Shown here piece by piece: positions 1-8,734 of a DNA stretch of 64,000 nucleotides. The DNA comes from [Pasteurella] aerogenes (lineage in GTDB: Bacteria > Pseudomonadota > Gammaproteobacteria > Enterobacterales > Pasteurellaceae). Position 1 is the first letter of the stretch, and each line of letters opens with the position of its first letter. Location: assembly GCA_900637275.1 (NCBI GenBank), contig LR134362.1:372001-436000 (forward strand), given 5' to 3'. Both the position numbers and the translations under genes were made by a program. The notes below the pieces were generated by a model. It was not told the origin of the DNA. It was given only the letters and a program-made list of their open reading frames with translations, and did no database searches.

Positions 1-303
1 CGTCAAGATGAAGTGGCTAAGTTAGCTCAACAAAGAGATGCAGACTTCAAAAAATTAGTAGAAGAACATCAAAAAAATGTTGCAAAATTCCAATCTGATG
101 CGCAAAAACGTGAAACAGAGTTGAATAAAAAAGTATTAACTGAAATTCAAACGACAGCAACCAATGTTGCTAAAGCGAAAAACTATAATATCGTGCTTGA
201 TGAGAAAACCGTTGTTTATACGGTAGAAGGTAAAGATATTACCGAAGACGTATTAAAAGCACTACCACAACCAGCAACTTCTACAACAGAACAGGCTAAG
301 TAA
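1..303 (+). CDS. skp: Skp/OmpH periplasmic chaperone, C-terminal part (gene cut by window start)
   Basis: The reading frame is open from base 1 to a TAA at 301-303 and encodes the last 100 residues of an OmpH/Skp-type chaperone. The visible part is a charged, Lys/Gln/Glu-rich helical hairpin arm followed by the compact C-terminal strand region. Skp is a trimeric periplasmic holdase that carries unfolded outer-membrane proteins to the Bam complex. Identity rests on this helical sequence and on the classic order skp-lpxD-fabZ-lpxA-lpxB. The stop overlaps the lpxD start by one base, so the two are translationally coupled. The signal peptide and N-terminus lie outside the window. Confidence 0.85.
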   Translation, partial: RQDEVAKLAQQRDADFKKLVEEHQKNVAKFQSDAQKRETELNKKVLTEIQTTATNVAKAKNYNIVLDEKTVVYTVEGKDITEDVLKALPQPATSTTEQAK

Positions 304-1325
304 TGCGAGATTATTCTCTTCAAGAATTATCAACTCAAATCGGCGCTACCCTTCGCGGTAACGCCGATGTTGTTGTTGAAAGTATTGCATCGCTAGATAA
401 AGCGAATGCGCGACAACTGACTTTTATTTCTAATGTAAAATTTCGTGAAAAGTTAGCTCAATCTCAAGCCGGCGCAATTATTGTTTCTGACGCAGATGTG
501 GATTTTTGTGCGCCTGAAAGTAATTTATTAATTGTGAAAGATCCTTATGTGGCCTATGCGATTTTAGCGCAATATATGGATAATACACCGAAAGCAGCAA
601 ACCATATTGCCGAAAGTGCGGTCATTTCTTGTTCTGCTATTTTAGGCAAAAATGTAGCAGTAGGAGCTAACGCTGTGATTGAAGATGGCGTGGTGTTAGG
701 TGATGATGTGGTGATTGGTGCCGGTTGTTTTATCGGCAAAAATGCCAAAATTGGTGCTGGAACGCAATTATGGGCAAATGTTTCCGTTTATCACGAAGTA
801 GAAATTGGTGAACACTGTTTAATTCAATCCGGAGCGGTAATTGGTAGCGATGGCTTTGGCTATGCTAATGATCGTGGTCGTTGGATTAAAATTCCACAAA
901 CGGGAACAGTGTTAATCGGCAACCATGTCGAAATCGGTGCTTGTACTTGTATTGATCGTGGTGCATTGGATGCAACGGTAATTGAAGATAATGTGATCAT
1001 TGATAACCTTTGTCAAATTGCACATAACGTCCATATTGGTACAGGAACTGCGGTTGCTGGTGGCGTGATTATGGCGGGAAGTTTGAAAGTCGGACGTTAT
1101 TGTTTGATTGGTGGCGCAAGTGTTATCAATGGGCATATGGAAATTTGTGATAAAGTCACAGTAACCGGAATGGGGATGGTGATGCGACCGATTACTGAAC
1201 CGGGCATTTATTCTTCGGGAATCCCATTACAAACCAATAAGGAATGGCGTAAAACCGCCGCACTCACCTTAGACATTGATAAGATGAATAAGCGTTTAAG
1301 AGCCTTAGAAAAAAAACTTTCGTAA
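303..1325 (+). CDS. lpxD: UDP-3-O-acylglucosamine N-acyltransferase LpxD
   Basis: LpxD adds the second R-3-hydroxyacyl chain, from acyl-ACP, to UDP-3-O-acyl-glucosamine, the third step of lipid A synthesis in the cytosol. The 340-residue protein has the usual length, with an N-terminal uridine-binding domain (about 1-100) followed by a left-handed beta helix of isoleucine/valine hexapeptide repeats (about 105-310). The catalytic His is probably H241 in QIAHNVHIG. The ATG overlaps the skp stop codon. A hairpin terminator follows directly, so part of transcription probably stops before fabZ. Confidence 0.97.
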   Translation: MRDYSLQELSTQIGATLRGNADVVVESIASLDKANARQLTFISNVKFREKLAQSQAGAIIVSDADVDFCAPESNLLIVKDPYVAYAILAQYMDNTPKAANHIAESAVISCSAILGKNVAVGANAVIEDGVVLGDDVVIGAGCFIGKNAKIGAGTQLWANVSVYHEVEIGEHCLIQSGAVIGSDGFGYANDRGRWIKIPQTGTVLIGNHVEIGACTCIDRGALDATVIEDNVIIDNLCQIAHNVHIGTGTAVAGGVIMAGSLKVGRYCLIGGASVINGHMEICDKVTVTGMGMVMRPITEPGIYSSGIPLQTNKEWRKTAALTLDIDKMNKRLRALEKKLS

Positions 1326-1357
1326 AAAAACGTACCACAATTTGTGGTACGTTTTGT
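1326..1357 (+). terminator. Rho-independent terminator after lpxD
   Basis: A near-perfect inverted repeat (ACGTACCACA at 1330-1339, mirrored up to 1352, with a very short loop) is followed by TTTTGT. It lies in the 100-bp lpxD-fabZ gap and has A and T runs on both sides, so it could act in either direction. Confidence 0.7.
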
Positions 1358-1425
1358 ATTGGACGGTTAAATATCGTATAATTTTATTCAGTGATATTTT
1401 ATTATTTTAAATTAAAGGTACTATT

Positions 1426-1875
1426 GTGACGACTACAACAACTGCAAGAACAATTGAAGCAAAAGAAATTATGACGCTACTTCCACACCGCTATCCGTTT
1501 TTATTAGTGGATCGGGTTACGGATTTTGAAGAAGGTCAGTGGCTGAAAGCAGTGAAAAATGTCAGTGTGAATGAGCCTTGTTTTACCGGGCATTTCCCTG
1601 GAGAGCCAATTTTACCCGGTGTCTTAATTCTTGAAGCCTTAGCGCAAGCCATGGGGATTTTGGCGTTTAAAACCCATGAACTTCAAGGTGGCGAATTATT
1701 TTACTTTGCCGGTATTGATGAAGCCCGTTTTAAATGTCCTGTGTTGCCGGGCGATCAAATGGAGTTAAGTGTTACGGTAATTAAAGAACGTCGTGGAGTA
1801 ACCGCATTTACTGGCATTGCGACGGTAAATGGCAAAGTGGCTTGTGAAGCGAAATTAATGTGCGCTCGTCGCTAA
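1426..1875 (+). CDS. fabZ: 3-hydroxyacyl-ACP dehydratase FabZ
   Basis: FabZ dehydrates 3-hydroxyacyl-ACP to trans-2-enoyl-ACP in fatty-acid elongation and competes with LpxA for hydroxymyristoyl-ACP. The 149-residue protein is a single hot-dog domain with the signature GHFPGEPILPG. The catalytic pair is H56 and E70 (HFPG...ILEALAQ). The start is GTG at 1426, with AAAGG about 7 bases upstream. Three bases separate its stop from the lpxA ribosome-binding site, so fabZ and lpxA are coupled. A TATAAT at 1377-1382 may be a -10 element, but no well-spaced -35 is visible. Confidence 0.97.
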   Translation: MTTTTTARTIEAKEIMTLLPHRYPFLLVDRVTDFEEGQWLKAVKNVSVNEPCFTGHFPGEPILPGVLILEALAQAMGILAFKTHELQGGELFYFAGIDEARFKCPVLPGDQMELSVTVIKERRGVTAFTGIATVNGKVACEAKLMCARR

Positions 1876-1884
1876 GAGGTGAAT

Positions 1885-2673
1885 ATGATTCATGCTAGTG
1901 CAAAAATCCATCCGTCGTCTATTGTTGAGGAAGGGGCAAAAATTGGTGAAAACGTGGTTATCGGTCCATTTTGTATCGTGGAACGTGGCGTTGAAATCGG
2001 CAAAGGCACCGTGTTGAATTCCCATGTGGTTATCAAAGGGGAAACAAAAATTGGCGAAGATAACCAGATTTTCCAATTTGCCAGCATTGGTGAAATAAAC
2101 CAAGATTTAAAATATCATGGTGAGCCGACCAAAACAGTGATTGGTAATCGTAACCGCATTCGTGAAAGCGTAACTATTCATCGCGGTACGGTGCAAGGCG
2201 GTGGGGTGACGCGTATTGGTGATGATAATTTATTTATGATCAACGCGCATATTGCCCATGACTGCCAAATTAAAAATCGTTGTATTTTGGCAAATAATGC
2301 TACATTAGCCGGCCATGTTGAGCTAGATGATTTTGTCATTGTCGGCGGAATGTCAGCGATCCACCAATTCGTGATTATCGGCGCACACGTGATGCTTGGT
2401 GGCGGATCAATGGTCAGCCAAGATGTACCGCCTTATGTGATGGCACAAGGAAACCATGCGCAACCTTTTGGTGTCAATATTGAAGGATTAAAACGTCGTG
2501 GTTTTGATAAACCAACCTTACACGCGATCCGTAATGTATATAAATTGATTTATCGTAGTGGAAGAACCTTAGAAGATGTGATGCCGGAAATTGAAAATTA
2601 TGCGGAACGCGAAAGTGCGATTAGTTTTTTCTTGGATTTCTTCAAGCGCTCAACGCGTGGCATTATTCGCTAG
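1885..2673 (+). CDS. lpxA: UDP-N-acetylglucosamine O-acyltransferase LpxA
   Basis: LpxA transfers R-3-hydroxyacyl from ACP to the 3-OH of UDP-GlcNAc, the first step of lipid A synthesis. I prefer the ATG at 1885 over the in-frame GTG at 1879: AGAGGTGA lies just upstream, and the resulting 262 residues match the E. coli protein length. A left-handed beta helix of hexapeptide repeats fills residues 1-190 and a helical C-terminal domain follows. The catalytic base is H125 in AHIAHDC. The gene is followed by an uptake-signal hairpin terminator. Confidence 0.97.
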   Translation: MIHASAKIHPSSIVEEGAKIGENVVIGPFCIVERGVEIGKGTVLNSHVVIKGETKIGEDNQIFQFASIGEINQDLKYHGEPTKTVIGNRNRIRESVTIHRGTVQGGGVTRIGDDNLFMINAHIAHDCQIKNRCILANNATLAGHVELDDFVIVGGMSAIHQFVIIGAHVMLGGGSMVSQDVPPYVMAQGNHAQPFGVNIEGLKRRGFDKPTLHAIRNVYKLIYRSGRTLEDVMPEIENYAERESAISFFLDFFKRSTRGIIR

Positions 2674-2700
2674 ATAATTTATAAAAATCCCGTTATTTTT

Positions 2701-2738
2701 AACCGCACTTTTGTTATATTAAGTGCGGTTATTTTTTA
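2701..2738 (+). terminator. Uptake-signal hairpin terminator after lpxA
   Basis: A 10-bp perfect stem is made by two opposed uptake signals (AACCGCACTT at 2701-2710, AAGTGCGGTT at 2721-2730) and is followed by ATTTTTTATT. It separates lpxA from lpxB. Confidence 0.8.
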
Positions 2739-2781
2739 TTTCGTTTTTATCATTTTAAATGGCACATAAGGTAAACCAAAA

Positions 2782-3960
2782 ATGCAAAATAATAGTCCGA
2801 CTATTGCCATTGTTGCCGGTGAAGTGTCCGGTGATATTTTAGGTGCAGGCTTAATTCGTAGCCTCAAAATACGCTATCCCCATGCACGTTTTATTGGCAT
2901 TGGTGGGGCAAAAATGATCGCGGAAGGATTTGAAACCCTAGTAGATATGGAAGAAATTGCAGTGATGGGGTTAGCGGAAGTGGTTAAACATTTGCCGCGT
3001 TTGTTGAAAATTCGGCGTCTAGTGATTGATACCATGTTGGAGAAAAAGCCGGATATTTTTATTGGCATTGATGCCCCAGATTTTAACTTGGATATTGAGC
3101 TGAAATTAAAAGAAAATGGGATAAAAACCATTCATTATGTCAGCCCTTCCGTTTGGGCATGGCGACAAAATCGGATTCATAAAATCGCTAAAGCAACCCA
3201 TTTGGTACTGGCATTTTTACCCTTTGAAAAAGCCTTTTACGATCGTTTCAACGTCCCTTGTCGATTTATTGGGCATACGATGGCGGATTCGATTGCCTTA
3301 AAACCGTCACGCGCCGAGGCTTGCCGGTTATTAAATATTGAAGAAAATCAACGTTATGTCGCGATCCTAGTGGGTAGTCGTGGTTCAGAAGTGGAATTTT
3401 TGAGTGCGCCTTTTTTACAAGCAGCAACATTACTTAAACAACAATTTCCGGATATTCAATTTTTAGTTCCCTTGGTCAATGAGAAACGTCGCGCTCAGTT
3501 TGAGCAAATTAAAGCAGAAATTGCGCCGGAGCTGGAGATGCATTTATTGGATGGACAGTCGCGCCAAGCCATGATCGCAGCAGAGGCAACCTTATTGGCA
3601 TCCGGAACCGCCGCCTTGGAATGTATGTTGTGTAAATCGCCGATGGTAGTTGGTTATCGCATGAAAGCGACCACTTACTTTTTAGCCAAGCGCTTAGTTA
3701 AAACCGAGTATATTTCTTTGCCGAATTTGTTGGCAAATGAAATGCTGGTGCCGGAGATGATCCAAGAGGAATGCGAAGCAAAAAAATTGGCGCAGAAAAT
3801 GGCAGTCTATTTAAGCCAAGAGGAAGAAGCGGTACAAAAACGCCATCGTTTAATTCAACGTTTTGTCGATTTACATCAATTAATTCAATGTGATGCAGAT
3901 AAACAAGCGGCGCAATCGGTGATTGATTTATTGGAAGATGTACAAGATGCAACAATTTGA
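2782..3960 (+). CDS. lpxB: Lipid A disaccharide synthase LpxB
   Basis: LpxB joins UDP-2,3-diacylglucosamine and lipid X to form the tetraacyl disaccharide of lipid A. It is a GT19-family glycosyltransferase acting at the inner face of the cytoplasmic membrane. The 392-residue protein has the family's usual length and shows the N-terminal GEVSGD signature (about 13-18), the PSVWAWR segment near 120 and the C-terminal SGTAALE nucleotide-binding segment near 275. Its 3' end overlaps rnhB. Confidence 0.97.
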   Translation: MQNNSPTIAIVAGEVSGDILGAGLIRSLKIRYPHARFIGIGGAKMIAEGFETLVDMEEIAVMGLAEVVKHLPRLLKIRRLVIDTMLEKKPDIFIGIDAPDFNLDIELKLKENGIKTIHYVSPSVWAWRQNRIHKIAKATHLVLAFLPFEKAFYDRFNVPCRFIGHTMADSIALKPSRAEACRLLNIEENQRYVAILVGSRGSEVEFLSAPFLQAATLLKQQFPDIQFLVPLVNEKRRAQFEQIKAEIAPELEMHLLDGQSRQAMIAAEATLLASGTAALECMLCKSPMVVGYRMKATTYFLAKRLVKTEYISLPNLLANEMLVPEMIQEECEAKKLAQKMAVYLSQEEEAVQKRHRLIQRFVDLHQLIQCDADKQAAQSVIDLLEDVQDATI

Positions 3961-4546
3961 TTATCCGGATTATCAATTTATCGCCGGTGTGGATGAAGTG
4001 GGGCGTGGACCTTTGGTCGGTGCGGTGGTGACCGCCGCGGTGATTTTAGATCCTAATCAGCCGATTGAGGGTTTAAAGGACAGTAAAAAATTGTCCGAGA
4101 AAAAGCGGATGTTACTCGCTGAGGAAATTAAGCAAAAGGCGTTGGCTTGGAGCTTGGGGCGGGCGGAAGCAGAAGAAATTGATCAATTAAATATTTTGCA
4201 CGCTACCATGCTAGCAATGCAAAGAGCGGTGAAAAATTTAAAAATTCAACCGCACTTTGTGTTAATCGACGGAAATCGCGTTCCTGATTTACCTATGCCT
4301 GCGCAAGCAGTGGTGAAAGGGGATAGTTTGGTGGCGGAAATTAGCGCCGCGTCGATTTTGGCAAAAGTGGCAAGAGATCAGGAAATGTTGGCACTTGATC
4401 ATCGCTATCCGAATTATGCTTTTGCGCAACACAAAGGCTATCCAACCAAATTGCATTTAGAAAAATTGGCACAATTTGGTGTGTTGCCGGAATATCGTCG
4501 TAGTTTCGCGCCAGTGAGAAAATTATTACTAGATGCAAAAACATAA
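3947..4546 (+). CDS. rnhB: Ribonuclease HII
   Basis: RNase HII cuts the RNA strand of RNA-DNA hybrids and removes single ribonucleotides from DNA. The GVDEVGRGPLVG signature supplies the acidic pair D16/E17, and LIDGN supplies a further catalytic Asp. The frame is open further upstream (ATG 3938, TTG 3923), but ATG 3947 has GGAAG about 9 bases upstream and gives the expected 199 residues. It overlaps the end of lpxB by 14 bases, implying coupling. Confidence 0.95.
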   Translation: MQQFDYPDYQFIAGVDEVGRGPLVGAVVTAAVILDPNQPIEGLKDSKKLSEKKRMLLAEEIKQKALAWSLGRAEAEEIDQLNILHATMLAMQRAVKNLKIQPHFVLIDGNRVPDLPMPAQAVVKGDSLVAEISAASILAKVARDQEMLALDHRYPNYAFAQHKGYPTKLHLEKLAQFGVLPEYRRSFAPVRKLLLDAKT

Positions 4547-4583
4547 ACAGGAACCAAGATAGAGGCTAAAAATAGGGGTAATT

Positions 4584-6446
4584 ATGACTTTTTTTGAGCA
4601 ACAATCCGAGATATTGGCTTCCCAATTATTTTGGGTAGTGATTTTTTTGCTAGTGGCAATTTTTTTGTTTGTACGCAATAAAATCCGCATGGATGTCGTG
4701 GCGTTGTTGGTTATGTTGGTTTTTAGTTTAAGTGGTATTTTAACCACACAAGAAGTGTTGGCGGGATTTAGTGATCCTAATATTATTTTGATTGCGCTTT
4801 TGTTTGTGGTTGGAGAAGGCTTGGTGCGTACCGGGATTGCTTATCAAGTGAGCGAATGGCTAATTAAAGCCTCGAGAAACAGCGAAGCCAAAGTGCTGGT
4901 TTTGCTGATGTTGGCAGTTGCTGGGTTAGGCGCTTTTATGAGTTCTACCGGTATTGTGGCAATTTTTATTCCTGTAGTGATGGTGATTTGTCGGCAAATG
5001 AATATTTCGCCGAAGCGTTTGATGATGCCGCTGAGTATTGCCGGTTTAATTAGCGGGATGATGACGTTAATTGCCACCGCGCCTAACTTGGTGGTGAACT
5101 CTGAATTAGTGCGCGCCAGTGGCGAACGTTTTAGCTTTTTCTCTTTTACTCCTATTGGCGTGGTGATTTTGCTGATTGGTATTTTGTATATGTTGATTGC
5201 TCGTCGTTGGTTGGACAATACGGGGGAAACGTACGCGGAAAATAGCGATCGCCATTCTTTAAAAGAATTAATTGAAGAATATGATCTTTCTAGTCGGACT
5301 AAGCGTTTTGTGGTACGTCAGGGGTCGGATTTTATCGGTCAACCGATTGAAGAATTGCATTTGCGTTCTAATTATGGGCTTAATGTGTTGGCGATTGAGC
5401 GTTGGAAACGGTTTAGACCGGTTTTTTTAGCCTCATCTTTGGGAAAAGCAGAAGTCAAAGAAAAAGATATTTTGTTGATTGATATTAGTAATTTAGAATT
5501 TGATCAAGAGGCATTTTGTCAAGCGCACCAATTGGAACCCGCAGAAATTCGCAGCTATGATTTTAATCAACAGGTGAAATCTATGGGAATGGTGGAAGTG
5601 ACACCCATTCCGGATAGTGATTATTTGGGCAGAACGATTGCGGAAATTCGTTTTCGTTCGCGTTATGGCGTAAATATCATTGGAATAAAACGCAATAATG
5701 AAATTTTACGTGGCAACTTGGTGGAAGAGCCTCTCAAAGCCGGCGATTTGTTGTTGGTGATTGGCGCATGGAAATTGATCCAAGAAATGAATTTAAAAAC
5801 CAAAAGTTTTTTAATTTTGGATTATCCGGCGGAAATTGAGCGTGCTGCGCCGGCACAAACTCAAGCATTACACGCTTTATTTTCCGTAGTCGCCATGGTT
5901 GTGTTGATGGTTACGGGAATTGTGCCGAATGTGGTGGCGGCATTGATTGCCTGTTTATTGTTGGCGAAGTTTCGCTGCGTGGATGCAAAAAGTGCATATG
6001 CCTCTATCCATTGGTCAAGTTTGATTTTGATTATCGGCATGATGCCATTTTCGATTGCATTGCAAAAAACCGGCGGGGTTAATTTAATCGTTGATTTTAT
6101 GATCGAAACTGTTGGCGGCATGGGCAAACATTGGATCTTAATTTTCTTATTTATGATAAGTGCGGTAATTGGGTTATTTATTTCGAACACCGCCACCGCG
6201 ATTTTAATGGCACCCATTGCGATTACCTTAGCACAGCATTTAAATGTATCACCGACGCCTTTTGCCATGACGGTGGCGATTGCGGCTTCCGCGGCATTTA
6301 TGACGCCAATTTCTTCGCCAGTCAATACCATGGTTCTTGGTCCCGGGAATTACCGCTTTAGTGATTTTGTTAAAGTCGGTGTCCCATTTACCATTTTAGT
6401 AATGTTGGTGACCGTCTTTTTGGTGCCAATATTATTCCCTTTTTAA
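4584..6446 (+). CDS. SLC13-family permease with two RCK_C (TrkA-C) domains
   Basis: This 620-residue inner-membrane protein has N-terminal membrane segments (about 15-215), a central soluble part with two TrkA-C/RCK_C-like repeats (about 235-320 and 325-415), and C-terminal membrane segments (about 435-620). The layout matches SLC13/DASS permeases with an inserted RCK pair, which move sulfate, molybdate or dicarboxylates with Na+ or H+. Repeats such as STGIVAIFIPVV and SNTATAILMAPIA resemble the SNT motifs of the family. The substrate cannot be told from sequence. mog follows 10 bases later, which makes an oxyanion worth considering, but that is only inference. Confidence 0.8.
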   Translation: MTFFEQQSEILASQLFWVVIFLLVAIFLFVRNKIRMDVVALLVMLVFSLSGILTTQEVLAGFSDPNIILIALLFVVGEGLVRTGIAYQVSEWLIKASRNSEAKVLVLLMLAVAGLGAFMSSTGIVAIFIPVVMVICRQMNISPKRLMMPLSIAGLISGMMTLIATAPNLVVNSELVRASGERFSFFSFTPIGVVILLIGILYMLIARRWLDNTGETYAENSDRHSLKELIEEYDLSSRTKRFVVRQGSDFIGQPIEELHLRSNYGLNVLAIERWKRFRPVFLASSLGKAEVKEKDILLIDISNLEFDQEAFCQAHQLEPAEIRSYDFNQQVKSMGMVEVTPIPDSDYLGRTIAEIRFRSRYGVNIIGIKRNNEILRGNLVEEPLKAGDLLLVIGAWKLIQEMNLKTKSFLILDYPAEIERAAPAQTQALHALFSVVAMVVLMVTGIVPNVVAALIACLLLAKFRCVDAKSAYASIHWSSLILIIGMMPFSIALQKTGGVNLIVDFMIETVGGMGKHWILIFLFMISAVIGLFISNTATAILMAPIAITLAQHLNVSPTPFAMTVAIAASAAFMTPISSPVNTMVLGPGNYRFSDFVKVGVPFTILVMLVTVFLVPILFPF

Positions 6447-6456
6447 TAACAAAATA

Positions 6457-7056
6457 ATGAGTGAAATTATGCAAAATATGACCGCACTTTTAAAAATTGG
6501 TTTAGTTTCTGTGTCTGATCGTGCTTCGCAAGGCGTTTATCAAGATCAAGGTATTCCGGAATTGCAGGCTTGGCTACAACAAGCACTCGTTGATCCTTTT
6601 GTAGTAGAAAGTCGTTTAATTCCGGATGAACAAGAGGTGATTGAGAAAACGCTGTGTGAATTAGTGGATGAACAACATTGTCATTTGATATTAACTACCG
6701 GTGGGACGGGACCGGCGAAACGGGATGTGACACCAGATGCGACCTTAGCGGTGGCAGATCGTGAAATGCCAGGCTTTGGTGAGCAAATGCGACAAGTCAG
6801 CTTGCATTTTGTGCCGACAGCGATTTTATCTCGTCAAGTAGGTGTTATTCGGAAAAACAGTTTGATTTTAAACTTGCCGGGGCAACCGAAAGCGATTAAA
6901 GAAACTTTGGAAGGTGTGAAAGATGAAAATGGTAAGGTTATTGTGCGCGGGATTTTTGCGGCGGTACCTTATTGTTTGCAACTTATCGACGGGATTTATA
7001 TTGATACCCATCCTTCCATAATTGAAAGTTTTAGACCAAAATCCGCCAGACGTTAA
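6457..7056 (+). CDS. mog: Molybdopterin adenylyltransferase Mog
   Basis: Mog adenylylates molybdopterin before MoeA inserts molybdate. The 199-residue protein has the MoaB/Mog fold with the TTGGTGPAKRDVTPDAT signature (about 90-105) and a late LNLPGQPKA loop. Three possible starts exist (codons 1, 5 and 8). The third, ATGACCGCACTTTT, contains a complete uptake signal, so the N-terminus MTALL is partly set by that signal. The GLVSVSDRASQGVYQDQG segment corresponds to the real start of the fold. It lies 10 bases after the SLC13 permease and is probably co-transcribed with it. Confidence 0.93.
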   Translation: MSEIMQNMTALLKIGLVSVSDRASQGVYQDQGIPELQAWLQQALVDPFVVESRLIPDEQEVIEKTLCELVDEQHCHLILTTGGTGPAKRDVTPDATLAVADREMPGFGEQMRQVSLHFVPTAILSRQVGVIRKNSLILNLPGQPKAIKETLEGVKDENGKVIVRGIFAAVPYCLQLIDGIYIDTHPSIIESFRPKSARR

Positions 7057-7086
7057 AAGTGCGGTCAAAAAAACAGGAGTTTTGAG

Positions 7087-7425
7087 ATGAAAAAAATTGA
7101 AGCGATTATTAAACCGTTTAAATTGGATGATGTGCGAGAAAGCCTTTCCGATATAGGGATCACGGGGATGACGGTAAGCGAAGTTCGCGGTTTTGGGCGG
7201 CAAAAAGGGCATACTGAATTATATCGAGGGGCGGAGTATATGGTGGATTTTTTGCCTAAAGTGAAATTGGAAATTGTGGTGGCGGACGATATTGTAGATC
7301 AATGTGTGGAAGCCATTATTGATACCGCTCAGACCGGAAAAATCGGTGATGGAAAAATTTTTGTCACCGATGTTGAACGCGTGATTCGCATTCGTACCGG
7401 TGAAGAAAACGAGGAAGCGATTTAA
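7087..7425 (+). CDS. glnB: Nitrogen regulatory protein P-II
   Basis: PII is the trimeric sensor of 2-oxoglutarate and glutamine that controls GlnD/GlnE signalling of glutamine synthetase. The 112-residue protein matches the family length exactly. The T-loop reads GHTELYRGAEY with the uridylylation site Y51, and TGKIGDGKIFV is the B-loop. A good RBS (AGGAG) precedes it. The next gene starts three bases after its stop, so glnB and the AI-2E permease form one operon. Confidence 0.97.
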   Translation: MKKIEAIIKPFKLDDVRESLSDIGITGMTVSEVRGFGRQKGHTELYRGAEYMVDFLPKVKLEIVVADDIVDQCVEAIIDTAQTGKIGDGKIFVTDVERVIRIRTGEENEEAI

Positions 7426-7428
7426 TTG

Positions 7429-8517
7429 ATGACGAAATCTTCTTCTGTGACCAGAACGCTGGTTGCCATTGCCGCGATGGTTGTTATTCTTGCCGGGGTA
7501 AAATTGGCAGGCGAGGTTGTCGTTCCGTTTTTATTGTCGTTATTTATCGCGATTATTTGTTCGCCGACAATTAAATTTATGACCGATCGCAAAGTGCCAC
7601 ATTGGTTGGCGATGACCTTATTATTTGTGTTTATTTTGATTATCTTTTTCTTTTTACTCGGTTTAATCAACAGCACCATACGCGAATTTACGCAATCCAT
7701 TCCGCAATATCGTATTTTGTTAAATGAACGGATTTCCGATATTTTGGCATTAGCGCAGCGATTTAATTTGCCGATTAATATTTCGCGCGAAAGTGTAATG
7801 GAATATTTCGATCCGAGCGTATTGATGAATTTTGTCAGTCGTGTCTTATTAAGTTTTTCCGGCGTGGTAACGAACGTTTTTGTGTTGCTGCTAGTGGTGA
7901 TTTTTATGTTGTTGGAAGCACCAACCATTAAGCACAAATTGGCATTGGCATTGAGTCAAAATAGTCAAGATGTGGTACGTGAAGAACGCTATCTCAACCG
8001 CGTTTTACAAGGCGTTATCGGCTATTTGGGCGTGAAAACCGTGACCAGCTTAATGACTGGTATTGCGATTTGGATTTTGCTTAAAATCGCAGGTGTGCAA
8101 TATGCGATTTTGTGGGCGACGCTTAGCTTTTTGCTGAATTACATTCCCAATATTGGTTCAATTATTGCGGCGGTGCCGATTATTGTGCAAGCGCTATTAT
8201 TGAATGGGTTTGGTACTGGGCTTGTGACAGCTGCCGGCGTGTTGGCGATTAATATGGTGATCGGCAATATTTTGGAGCCGCGTATGATGGGACGTACTTT
8301 GGGCTTATCTACGCTGATTGTGTTTTTATCCTTGCTCTTTTGGGGCTGGTTATTAGGAACGGTAGGAATGTTGTTATCAGTTCCTTTAACCATGGCGTTT
8401 AAAATCGCGCTCGAAGCGGATGCGTCTACCATAAAATACGCTGCATTGTTGGGCGAGGTTAGCGAAGCACATTTGGCGGATAATACCAAAGCCGAAATTC
8501 CGTTAGAGAAAAACTAA
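7429..8517 (+). CDS. perM: AI-2E/PerM-family membrane permease
   Basis: This polytopic inner-membrane protein of 362 residues belongs to the AI-2E transporter (PerM/YdiK/YhhT) superfamily. Hydrophobic segments lie near residues 10-80, 150-185 and 215-345, with the family's LNYIPNIGSIIA segment near 240. Members include autoinducer-2 exporters and Na+/H+ antiporters; the substrate here is unknown. The ATG at 7429 is preferred over the TTG immediately before it. It overlaps no gene but follows glnB directly, an arrangement that suggests co-transcription. Confidence 0.8.
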   Translation: MTKSSSVTRTLVAIAAMVVILAGVKLAGEVVVPFLLSLFIAIICSPTIKFMTDRKVPHWLAMTLLFVFILIIFFFLLGLINSTIREFTQSIPQYRILLNERISDILALAQRFNLPINISRESVMEYFDPSVLMNFVSRVLLSFSGVVTNVFVLLLVVIFMLLEAPTIKHKLALALSQNSQDVVREERYLNRVLQGVIGYLGVKTVTSLMTGIAIWILLKIAGVQYAILWATLSFLLNYIPNIGSIIAAVPIIVQALLLNGFGTGLVTAAGVLAINMVIGNILEPRMMGRTLGLSTLIVFLSLLFWGWLLGTVGMLLSVPLTMAFKIALEADASTIKYAALLGEVSEAHLADNTKAEIPLEKN

Positions 8518-8558
8518 CTACGCTGATAAAAACAAGCAACAAAACTGGCTTAAAATTG

Positions 8559-8617
8559 ACCGCACTTTTTTCGGATTTTGCGATCCGGTTCGCAAAAAAG
8601 TGCGGTGATTTTTTCTT
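8559..8617 (+). terminator. Long uptake-signal hairpin terminator after perM
   Basis: ACCGCACTTTTTT at 8559-8571 pairs perfectly with AAAAAAGTGCGGT at 8594-8606; an inner CGGA/TCCG pair extends the stem, and GATTTTTTC follows. The arms are opposed uptake signals. Confidence 0.85.
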
Positions 8618-8734
8618 TTGTTTTGTCAAACCAAAGAAAATTGCTAGATTAATCGGAGTGAAACCAGTACAATCGCAGCCTATTTTTATCCGATTTATCA
8701 TCCATGCCGCAAGGTGTAATAACGAGGCTGAAGT

